Source of the DNA: a bacterium
GTDB taxonomy: Bacteria > Bacteroidota > Ignavibacteria > Ignavibacteriales > Ignavibacteriaceae
Assembly (NCBI GenBank): GCA_016716565.1
Contig: JADJWC010000004.1
Coordinates: forward strand, 186,001 to 250,000
Direction: 5' to 3'
DNA length: 64,000 nt
Shown in pieces: positions 9,398 through 16,479 of this stretch (position 1 is its first letter; each line of letters starts with the position of its first letter). The notes below the pieces were generated by a model that was not told the origin of the DNA, ran no database searches, and saw only the letters and a list, made by a program, of their open reading frames with translations. Both the position numbers and the translations under genes were made by a program.

Positions 9398-10051
9398 ATG
9401 GCTGATCAGGCACTGGGTATGGTTGAAACCCGTGGCTTGGTGGCTTCAATTGAAGCTGCCGATGCTATGGTTAAAGCAGCAAGAGTTACTCTCATCGGAA
9501 AAGAGAAAGTTCAGGGTGGTCTGGTTGCGATTCTTGTTGTTGGAGAAACTGCTGCAGTTAAATCAGCTGTAGATGCAGGTGCTGCAGCAGCACAGAGAGT
9601 AGGCGAATTAATTTCCACTCATATTATTCCCAGACCTGATGATCAGGTTCGTGGTATCATCAATGGGATATCGGCAACTGATGCAAGTTCTATTAAATCT
9701 CGCCCAATTGAAAAGGTTCCATCACCAGTTAAACCTAAACTGGAAAAAAAAATAAAAGTTAAAGAGAAAGAACTTTTTGAAGAGGTTGAACCTGTAACAA
9801 AATCAACAACTTTATCTACAATTGAAAAACTTAAAGAAGAAGCACTTGGTGAAACATACAAAGCTGAGAAAGTTAAAACACCGAAATCAAGGGGTGCACA
9901 AAAATTTACAATGTCTGAACTCGAAGTTATGAACGTACATCAGCTAAGAAGGTTCGCTAGAGACTTTGAGGATTTCCCGATTAAAGGCAGAGAAATTTCA
10001 CGTGCAAATCGGGGTGAACTTCTGGATTTCTTTAAAGCTCTTCAAAAATAG
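9398..10051 (+). CDS. BMC-H shell protein with long C-terminal extension and SAP/Rho_N-like end
   Basis: A 217-residue protein. Residues 1-~90 are a standard BMC domain close to the preceding protein ('ALGMVETRGLVASIEAADAM', 'AAAAQRVGELISTHIIPRP'). The pore loop is VQGG instead of the usual IGSG, so the pore chemistry differs. Residues ~95-165 are a charged linker rich in Lys, Glu, Pro and Ser. The last ~50 residues ('MSELEVMNVHQLRRFARDF' and 'NRGELLDFFKAL') read as two or three short helices and resemble the Rho_N/SAP helix-extension-helix fold; this is a pattern resemblance, not a confirmed match. The tail could bind cargo, another shell protein or nucleic acid. The gene is probably co-transcribed with the upstream shell gene. 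Confidence 0.92.
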   Translation: MADQALGMVETRGLVASIEAADAMVKAARVTLIGKEKVQGGLVAILVVGETAAVKSAVDAGAAAAQRVGELISTHIIPRPDDQVRGIINGISATDASSIKSRPIEKVPSPVKPKLEKKIKVKEKELFEEVEPVTKSTTLSTIEKLKEEALGETYKAEKVKTPKSRGAQKFTMSELEVMNVHQLRRFARDFEDFPIKGREISRANRGELLDFFKALQK

Positions 10052-10103
10052 TTTTGCTTCGTACTTCTTATTCCAAAAAGGTTCCAACTAACAGAATCGA
10101 ACC

Positions 10104-11015
10104 GTGAGAAAAAAAATTAACATCTTTATTGCTTCCCTGGTTTTTGCTACCATTCTGTGGGGATCGATTTCACTTTCCGATGTCTATTACACTAATGTTG
10201 ATGTTAAACTGGCATTACTTAATTTGCCTGAAGGTTACACGACAGGCACACAACTTCCTGAAAAAATAGTAATCAGAGTTCGGGGCCAGGGCTGGAAGCT
10301 TCTTTCAATTAATGTAGGACCCGAAACTGAATTCCGTGTAACACTTGATAAAGACAGCGGTAATTATCGTCTCAACCTTGAAAAATATCTTGAAACTAAC
10401 CGGCTGCTTTTTTCTGATATAGACATCATTAAAATATATCCAGATACAATTAATTTTTTTGTAGAAAGGATCCTCACTAAAAAATTGCCAATCGTTTCCG
10501 GACTTGAATTAGATTTTAAACCCGGCTATGGATTAGCAATGGACGTTCTTTTAAAACCTGATTCTGTTTTAGTGAGCGGTCCGGTAAGTTATTTAAGAAA
10601 AATGGAAGCCATCAAAACAGAATCCAGAACTTTCACATCACTGGACAGCAAAACACAAACCGAAATAGGCTTCCCGAAAATGCAAGGTTTTAGCTTCAGC
10701 TCAAATTCAGTTGAAGCTACAATTGACGTCCAAAGGATAGTTGATAAGCAGTTCGAAGATATTCCTGTTGAAGTAATTGATCTGCCGGATGGGAAAGAGG
10801 TTGTTCTTCTTCCAAATAAAATAGGTATTCAGGTTAGAGGAGGAATTGAAATTCTCGGGAAGCTGAAACCCGGGCAATTCAATGCATATGTTAAATATCT
10901 GACGCTTGTGCGAGATACTACCGGAAGTGTTAAACCGGAAATCTCCTTACCAAAAAATGTTACTCTGCAATTTACCAAACCTGACAGGCTGCGATACGTA
11001 ATAAGGTCATACTGA
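10104..11015 (+). CDS. YbbR-like domain protein
   Basis: A 303-residue protein with one N-terminal membrane segment (about residues 6-24) and an extracytoplasmic part made of YbbR-type beta repeats, for example 'LPEGYTTGTQLPEKIVIRVRG', 'DVLLKPDSVLVSGP' and 'PVEVIDLPDGKEVVLLP'. In other bacteria YbbR (CdaR) partners the diadenylate cyclase CdaA, usually encoded next door; no cyclase gene is visible here, so the role is open. The start is GTG at 10104, giving MRKKINIFIASL as a membrane anchor. Upstream are the BMC genes and downstream tmk. Confidence 0.85.
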   Translation: MRKKINIFIASLVFATILWGSISLSDVYYTNVDVKLALLNLPEGYTTGTQLPEKIVIRVRGQGWKLLSINVGPETEFRVTLDKDSGNYRLNLEKYLETNRLLFSDIDIIKIYPDTINFFVERILTKKLPIVSGLELDFKPGYGLAMDVLLKPDSVLVSGPVSYLRKMEAIKTESRTFTSLDSKTQTEIGFPKMQGFSFSSNSVEATIDVQRIVDKQFEDIPVEVIDLPDGKEVVLLPNKIGIQVRGGIEILGKLKPGQFNAYVKYLTLVRDTTGSVKPEISLPKNVTLQFTKPDRLRYVIRSY

Positions 11016-11103
11016 ATCATTTCAATTGACATATATTTTAATACAGAACAAAGTTTATCTATATTAACACAAGAAAATTTTAATCAAAAAAAACGAAAAC
11101 AAT

Positions 11104-11721
11104 ATGTTTATCTCATTTGAAGGAATAGATTTTTCCGGGAAATCAACTCAGATTGAACTTTTAAAGGACTACCTTGAAGAACACAATAAAAAAGTTGAAA
11201 TTCTTAGAGAACCGGGTGGAACAGAAATATCGGAAAAAGTAAGAAAAATCCTTCTGGATAATAAAAACGAAAAAATGTTTGCTGAAGCAGAACTTCTGTT
11301 ATTTTCTGCGAGCCGTGCGCAATTAGTACGGGAAAAAATTCGACCTTATTTGGAAAAAGGCATTTATGTAATTTCGGATAGGTTTCACGATAGTTCAACA
11401 GCATACCAGGGATATGGCAGAGGAATTGCAAAAGAAGTAGTAATGAAAGTTCATGAATTATCTATTGGCGATACAATCCCTGACCTGACTTTTTTCATTG
11501 ATATCCCGGTTGGTATTGCAAACGAAAGAAAGAAAAAGAAAAGTAAAATCAAACTTGACAGGATCGAAGTTGCAGATATCGAATTTTATAACCGTGTTAG
11601 AAATGGATATCTTGAAATTGCCAGGAGCGAAGAGAGATTTAAAGTTATTGATGGAACTCAAACGATTGAAACCATACAAAATCAAATTATTTCTGAATTA
11701 GAATTAATCGACCGGAGGTGA
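11104..11721 (+). CDS. tmk: Thymidylate kinase
   Basis: A 205-residue enzyme phosphorylating dTMP to dTDP in dTTP synthesis. The P-loop is 'FEGIDFSGKST' near residue 5. Further family motifs are 'REPGGTEISEKVR', 'LLLFSASRAQLV', 'ISDRFHDSSTAYQGYGRG' (the DR-x3-S signature) and 'LTFFIDIP'. The lid segment 'RKKKKSKIKLDRIE' is more lysine-rich than usual but in the right place. Its last codons contain the GGAGG ribosome binding site used by the following protease gene, so the two are translationally linked. Confidence 0.96.
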   Translation: MFISFEGIDFSGKSTQIELLKDYLEEHNKKVEILREPGGTEISEKVRKILLDNKNEKMFAEAELLLFSASRAQLVREKIRPYLEKGIYVISDRFHDSSTAYQGYGRGIAKEVVMKVHELSIGDTIPDLTFFIDIPVGIANERKKKKSKIKLDRIEVADIEFYNRVRNGYLEIARSEERFKVIDGTQTIETIQNQIISELELIDRR

Positions 11722-11729
11722 ATTCAGTC

Positions 11730-13373
11730 TTGAAGAAAAAATTTATTTTAATTCCAGGTTTGCTGCTGATATTTATTTTTGCTGTAGGTTTCTATCCAGG
11801 TAGAGGTGATATATACCTTGAAATTGCCAAAAATCTGGATTTACTAGGCAGAGTATATAAAGAAGTTGCTTTCAATTATGTAGATGAAGTTGATCCTGAA
11901 AAATTCCTGCGTGCCGGAATTCAGGGAATGCTTTCTTCACTTGATCCATATACTATCTTCATAGATGAAAAAAAGATTGAAGATATAGATCTCATTACTA
12001 ATGGTAAATATGGCGGAGTTGGAATTTCAATCGGACTTCGTGGTGAAGAGGTAACTGTTGTAGAAGTGATGGATGGATATGCAGCACAACGCCAGGGAAT
12101 ACAAATTGGCGATGTAATTATTGAAGCAGCTGGAACAAGTATTACGCCAGACAACATTGATGATATTTCATCGCTTGTTAAAGGTGAGCCCGGAACTACA
12201 ATTGAACTTAGAGTTGTGAGGAATGAATTAAGAGACACGTTGTCTTTCAATCTTGTTCGTGAAGAAGTGATTGTGAAGAACATTACTTATTCAGAATTTT
12301 ATCCGGAAAATAGTAATAACGTTTATATTAAGCTCTCTAACTTCAGCAGAGCTGCAAGCGATGAAATAAAGAAGACAATAAAAGAACTTCAGGAAAAAAA
12401 GCCAATTAATTCGATTGTTCTGGACTTACGTGGAAACCCCGGAGGTTTACTCGATATTGCTGTTGATGTTTGCGATAAATTTCTTACTCGGGATTTGTTA
12501 GTGGTTTCAACCAGAGGCCGTGACCAGGGAACCGAGAAAAAGTATTATTCAGTTGAAGAACCTGTGGTTGCGAGTAATGTTAATATGGTAGTTCTTATTA
12601 ATGGAGGAAGTGCTTCTGCTTCTGAAATTGTTGCGGGTGCGCTTCAGGATCATGATCGTGCTGTAATTCTTGGTACGCAATCATTTGGCAAAGGATTGGT
12701 GCAGACAATAACTCCGTTGAGTTATAATACTTCCCTGAAGATTACTACTGCAAAGTATTACACACCAAGCGGACGAAGTATTCAGCGGATTGATTATTCA
12801 GAGGGAAGCGAAGTGATTAAATCATTGCTTAAAGAATCTGAGAATAAATTTTTTACGGATAATAATAGGCCGGTTTATTCGAAAGGTGGAATAACTCCGG
12901 ATACAACTGTTGAATTTACCATCAAAGGCGAACTAACAAAGAGTCTCCTCGCACAAGGATTATTTTTCAAATATGCAAATAATTTTTATTTCAATAATCC
13001 TGATAGCAAATATTCTGAATTGAATGATCAAAAATTATTTAGTGAATTCAGAGAATATCTAAATATGGAAGACTTTAAATACACATCTCAAACTGAAATT
13101 GAAATCGATAACCTTATTAAAAATGCTGATGATAAATCAGAAATAAAATCTGAATTACTCAACATTAAAAAAGAGCTAGCAGATTTGTGTGAAAAAGAAA
13201 TGCAGATCTATAAGGATGAAATTCTCCGTGAGATAAAATCTGAAATTGCGGCTCGTTATCTTGGAATGGAAGGTCGTATACGGGAGCAATTGAAATCAGA
13301 TTTGCAACTGCAGACCGCAGTGGAAGTACTTTCAAATAACCAGGTTTATAATAAATTGTTAAACGTTCGTTGA
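11730..13373 (+). CDS. S41 family C-terminal processing protease with PDZ domain
   Basis: About 547 residues. A signal anchor ('KKKFILIPGLLLIFIFAVGF') is followed by a PDZ domain (~85-165, 'YGGVGISIGLRGEEVTVVEV') and a tail-specific protease domain with 'LDLRGNPGGLLD', the nucleophilic serine in 'GGSASASEIVAGAL' (near residue 297) and the lysine in 'SFGKGLVQ', the Ser-Lys dyad of family S41. A helical C-terminal region follows. It should act in the periplasm on protein C-termini. TTG at 11730 is preferred over GTG at 11718, because the GGAGG site (11714-11718) sits 11 bases before the TTG but overlaps the GTG. The 3' end overlaps the next start by four bases. Confidence 0.93.
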   Translation: MKKKFILIPGLLLIFIFAVGFYPGRGDIYLEIAKNLDLLGRVYKEVAFNYVDEVDPEKFLRAGIQGMLSSLDPYTIFIDEKKIEDIDLITNGKYGGVGISIGLRGEEVTVVEVMDGYAAQRQGIQIGDVIIEAAGTSITPDNIDDISSLVKGEPGTTIELRVVRNELRDTLSFNLVREEVIVKNITYSEFYPENSNNVYIKLSNFSRAASDEIKKTIKELQEKKPINSIVLDLRGNPGGLLDIAVDVCDKFLTRDLLVVSTRGRDQGTEKKYYSVEEPVVASNVNMVVLINGGSASASEIVAGALQDHDRAVILGTQSFGKGLVQTITPLSYNTSLKITTAKYYTPSGRSIQRIDYSEGSEVIKSLLKESENKFFTDNNRPVYSKGGITPDTTVEFTIKGELTKSLLAQGLFFKYANNFYFNNPDSKYSELNDQKLFSEFREYLNMEDFKYTSQTEIEIDNLIKNADDKSEIKSELLNIKKELADLCEKEMQIYKDEILREIKSEIAARYLGMEGRIREQLKSDLQLQTAVEVLSNNQVYNKLLNVR

Positions 13374-14179
13374 ATGAATTAGTTGGCTCGATACTATTTT
13401 TAATATCCGGTTTCTTCTCGGGGATTTTAATTGGAATGCTGGGTATTGGTGGTGGATTGGTTTTTGTTCCGTTACTTTATTTCAGTTTGCCGCTGCTTGG
13501 AATAGAATCAAGCTCACTCGCTTACTTTACAATCGGTACATCTCTATTTACAGGGGCAATAGCTGTTTCCAATTCTGCTATACTTCACATAAGAGCAAAT
13601 AATTATTTAAAGAGACCATCAGTACTAATTTCAATCGGTGCGTTGGTAACCGCATCGATTGCACCTTTTTTTGTTGTAAAAGTTGAATCCAAAACCCTTG
13701 AGATAATTTTCGCTTCTGTACTCTTCATAGTTTTAATAAGTATACTTTTAGAATCAAAGGATCGCAAATGGCTAGTTCTTTCCAATCCATTAAGTGAAAA
13801 ATATTACATCCCTCTTGGATTGTTTGTCGGAGTTTTTTCGGCGTTTATTGGTCTTGGCGGAGGAGTTATTTATCTCCCTGCTCTGATGAATTTATTTTTG
13901 GTTGAACCAAGAAAAGCAGTCGGAACTTCGTCCGTTATTGCAGCAGTTACAATGCTCACTTCAACGATTTCTTATTTATTTCAGAGTGCAGATTCAGTTA
14001 CTCCAGCCGGGACACTCGGTTTTATCGTCCTTGCTGCTGCCATTCCTTTGGGAATTGGAGCAATAATAGGCTCATTTTTTGGTGTACGTCTTGCTCTTGT
14101 TTCTTCAAATTTCTTAATAAAAAAATTATTTGCCGGGATTATATTGCTAGCAATAATTCGGATACTTTTTAATTTCTGA
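13370..14179 (+). CDS. TauE/SafE-family (sulfite exporter-like) membrane permease
   Basis: A 269-residue integral membrane protein with about eight hydrophobic helices in two repeated halves. Both carry the family's glycine-rich motif ('GMLGIGGGLVFVPLL' in the first half, 'GLGGGVIYLPALM' in the second), each followed by the 'GTS' motif ('FTIGTSLF', 'VGTSSVI'). Members export organosulfur or sulfite compounds or other small anions; the substrate is not predictable. The TTG start overlaps the stop of the protease gene (TTGA); the ATG four bases later is out of frame and stops after two codons. Confidence 0.88.
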   Translation: MNELVGSILFLISGFFSGILIGMLGIGGGLVFVPLLYFSLPLLGIESSSLAYFTIGTSLFTGAIAVSNSAILHIRANNYLKRPSVLISIGALVTASIAPFFVVKVESKTLEIIFASVLFIVLISILLESKDRKWLVLSNPLSEKYYIPLGLFVGVFSAFIGLGGGVIYLPALMNLFLVEPRKAVGTSSVIAAVTMLTSTISYLFQSADSVTPAGTLGFIVLAAAIPLGIGAIIGSFFGVRLALVSSNFLIKKLFAGIILLAIIRILFNF

Positions 14180-14188
14180 CGAGTTTTT

Positions 14189-14452
14189 ATGGGAACTAAG
14201 AAACATTATTCCAAATGTCCGGTTTGCGGTAATGAAGGTGAGCTGCGAAATTCAAGAGCCCGGAATACAAAAGAGAGGATAATAAAATATCTCACATGGT
14301 ATGAACTATACAGATGTAAGAAATGCGGCTGGCGTGGATGGAAAGCTAATTTCACCTTCAATAAATCATTGATTAAAACTATTGTTTTGTACTTAGTCCT
14401 GATGGTTATAGCTGCAATTATTGTTTACAACATATTGAAGCTTGTTGTTTAA
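14189..14452 (+). CDS. Small zinc-ribbon membrane protein
   Basis: An 87-residue protein. Two CxxC pairs ('CPVC' near residue 10 and 'CKKC' near residue 49) form a predicted zinc ribbon, and the last ~25 residues are one hydrophobic helix ('TIVLYLVLMVIAAIIVYNIL'). No enzymatic motif is visible. It begins 9 bases after the TauE-like gene and ends the housekeeping cluster before a gap of about 260 bases leading to the respiratory operon. The function is unknown. Confidence 0.75.
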   Translation: MGTKKHYSKCPVCGNEGELRNSRARNTKERIIKYLTWYELYRCKKCGWRGWKANFTFNKSLIKTIVLYLVLMVIAAIIVYNILKLVV

Positions 14453-14713
14453 TATTTGTTGTAATCTATATTAAACAATGTCAAACAAAAAGACTGATAA
14501 AAAATTTGCTTTAATTAAATAAAATTAAGATTTTTACAGACCAAAAATTGAAGTATTGTTCAACCATATACGGTTGATAATTTAAGCCTCCGCGCTTCTA
14601 TTTTTCAAAACTAATTACGGAATAATTTATTAATCTTGTTTTCAGGATTTTATTCAAAAGTGATAGTTCATCATCCCGAAACTTGTTTCCACGGGAATGT
14701 TAAAGGGTAGGCT

Positions 14714-15283
14714 ATGAAGAAATCTTACCTCGATTATATTCTCCGAAACCGATTGCCAGTTACTATTTTCGTGGTATTAGCAGCGTTTGCGCTTACCTAT
14801 TTTGCCTCAAGAGCCGAAAGAGATGGAGTTGGTTACACCCCGGATCAACCGATTAATTATTCTCATAAACTTCATGCTGGTACAATGCAGATTGACTGCC
14901 AGTATTGTCATGTGGCAGTTGAAAAATCACGACATGCGATGGTTCCACCAACTGCAACTTGTATGAATTGCCATACTGTTGCAAGGAAAGATAGACCAGA
15001 AATCATCAAATTGACAGAATATTACAATGAAGGTAAACCGCTTGAGTGGAAGCGAATTCATAAAGTACCTGACTATGCTTATTTCAATCACAGTGTTCAT
15101 GTGAATAAAGGAATTGATTGCGTTGCTTGTCATGGCGAGATCACTCAGGCAGAAAAAGTTGGTCAGGTGCAGTCATTTACAATGAACAGTTGTTTAAACT
15201 GTCATCGAAATGCACACGATAGGTTGCCTGATCTTAAAAATATTAACCTGGGTCCGGATTACTGCTGGGCTTGTCATAGATAA
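14714..15283 (+). CDS. actA: Alternative complex III subunit ActA, pentaheme cytochrome c
   Basis: A 189-residue protein with an N-terminal membrane anchor (about 15-31) and exactly five CxxCH heme c motifs (CQYCH, CMNCH, CVACH, CLNCH and the terminal CWACH). Length, heme number and position at the head of actB-actC-actD/E-actF identify it as ActA. In ACIII it lies on the periplasmic side and passes electrons from the iron-sulfur subunit towards the cytochrome c acceptor. The ribosome binding region is AAAGGGTAGG before the ATG. The ~260 bases upstream hold no gene and probably contain the operon promoter. Confidence 0.95.
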   Translation: MKKSYLDYILRNRLPVTIFVVLAAFALTYFASRAERDGVGYTPDQPINYSHKLHAGTMQIDCQYCHVAVEKSRHAMVPPTATCMNCHTVARKDRPEIIKLTEYYNEGKPLEWKRIHKVPDYAYFNHSVHVNKGIDCVACHGEITQAEKVGQVQSFTMNSCLNCHRNAHDRLPDLKNINLGPDYCWACHR

Positions 15284-15290
15284 AAAGAAT

Positions 15291-15470
15291 ATGAACAGAA
15301 AAAAATTTGTTGCACTCTTTTCAACTAGTCTTATTGGTGCAGCTTTTATTAAAGCAAATCCATTGAATCTTTTTACATCAAAAAAAAATTCATCTAATGA
15401 AAATTCTTTAATGGTGAAACTAAACCCAAACGCTGTTAAAAGAGAAAAATCAGGAAAGAAGAATGGCTGA
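15291..15470 (+). CDS. Small hypothetical protein between actA and actB
   Basis: A 59-residue protein, MNRKKF followed by a hydrophobic stretch (VALFSTSLIGAAFIKA) and then a polar Lys/Asn/Ser-rich tail. The N-terminus resembles a short signal or Tat-like leader but lacks a twin arginine. The ATG at 15291 lies 7 bases after the actA stop, and the end overlaps the actB start (ATGGCTGA), so it is in the right place for a coupled operon member. An upstream in-frame start would overlap actA heavily and is not favoured. No family is recognised; it could be a small accessory or assembly factor of ACIII. Confidence 0.6.
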   Translation: MNRKKFVALFSTSLIGAAFIKANPLNLFTSKKNSSNENSLMVKLNPNAVKREKSGKKNG

Positions 15471-16479
15471 AGAATTAGACGGAATAAAAAACACTAATCC
15501 AAACCTGTCTGCCGAACAGGCAGGTTACTGGCAGTCATTCGAAGAGCTTTACAACGTTCCTGAATTCCTAAAAGTTCATCAGGATGAGTTTCAGCAAGGT
15601 GTATCTGAAGGAATTGATACTAACGGAATGTCATCAATTTCAAGAAGAAAATTTCTTGCGCTCCTCGGTGCATCTGCCGCTCTTGCAGGTACAGCTTGTT
15701 CCGATTACCGAGATAAAGCTGCAATAATTCCGTATAATAAAAAACCTGAGGAGATTACTCTAGGCAAAGCAAATTATTATGCATCAACTTGCATGGCTTG
15801 TGCAAATGCCTGCGGAACATTAATAAAAACACGCGAAGGAAGACCAATTAAGATTGACGGTAATCCTGATCATCCGGTTTCAAAAGGAAAGATATGTGCA
15901 CAGGGTCAGGCAAGCATAATGAATCTTTACGATCCTGATAGGTTAAAGAACCCGAAGAAAAAAAATGACAGAATTTTTGTTGATTATAATTGGAAGGATG
16001 CAACCGATGAGATAATATTTGATTTGATGAATACCGGCAGCAGAGAAATTGCTATCATTACGCACAAAATGATTTCTCCAACAGCAAAAAAAGTGTTTGA
16101 TGAATTTGCTGCCAAATATCCTTCGACAAAGATCTATTCATATGAGCAGTTTGATAATTCAGTACGCAATTCGGCGTGGAAAAAAAGTTATGGTTCCGGT
16201 GAGTTCCCATCGATTAAATGGAACAAAGCTGAAATAATACTTTCACTCGATGGTGATTTTCTTGGTGAATCGTATAATAGAATTCAAAATGCACGGCTGT
16301 TCTCGGAAAAAAGAGATGTTGTAAACAAGAAATTCAATCGTCTTTATGTTGTTGAAGGTAATCTTACTATAACAGGAATGACTGCAGATTACAGATTAAG
16401 ACTACGTCCTGATTTTCAGCAAAATTTTATTTTGAGTCTCATTGCTGCATTGAATAAAAAGGTGCTGGTATTCCATTGA
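15463..16479 (+). CDS. actB: Alternative complex III subunit ActB, N-terminal part (frameshifted gene)
   Basis: The first ~330 residues of the large ActB subunit. After a ~60-residue leader region there is a twin-arginine signal 'SRRKFLALLGASAALAGTAC', then a molybdopterin-oxidoreductase-like iron-sulfur domain with 'CMACANAC' and a later 'KGKICAQG', and 'LYDPDRLKNP'. ActB keeps this fold but in characterised ACIII holds no molybdenum. The frame closes at 16479 with an unlike tail (VLVFH) right after an A5 run (16456-16460); one extra A would continue as '...NKKGAGIPLNVNGISLE' into the next frame. This is most simply an indel in the assembly, so the two pieces are probably one gene of about 1,030 codons. 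Confidence 0.9.
   Translation: MAEELDGIKNTNPNLSAEQAGYWQSFEELYNVPEFLKVHQDEFQQGVSEGIDTNGMSSISRRKFLALLGASAALAGTACSDYRDKAAIIPYNKKPEEITLGKANYYASTCMACANACGTLIKTREGRPIKIDGNPDHPVSKGKICAQGQASIMNLYDPDRLKNPKKKNDRIFVDYNWKDATDEIIFDLMNTGSREIAIITHKMISPTAKKVFDEFAAKYPSTKIYSYEQFDNSVRNSAWKKSYGSGEFPSIKWNKAEIILSLDGDFLGESYNRIQNARLFSEKRDVVNKKFNRLYVVEGNLTITGMTADYRLRLRPDFQQNFILSLIAALNKKVLVFH

Noticed and set aside
10104..11015. ybbR read as part of a cyclic-di-AMP operon
   Set aside because: No diadenylate cyclase gene lies on either side.
15210..15290. Longer version of the small gene between actA and actB
   Set aside because: It would overlap the last hemes of actA; the ATG at 15291 fits the operon spacing.
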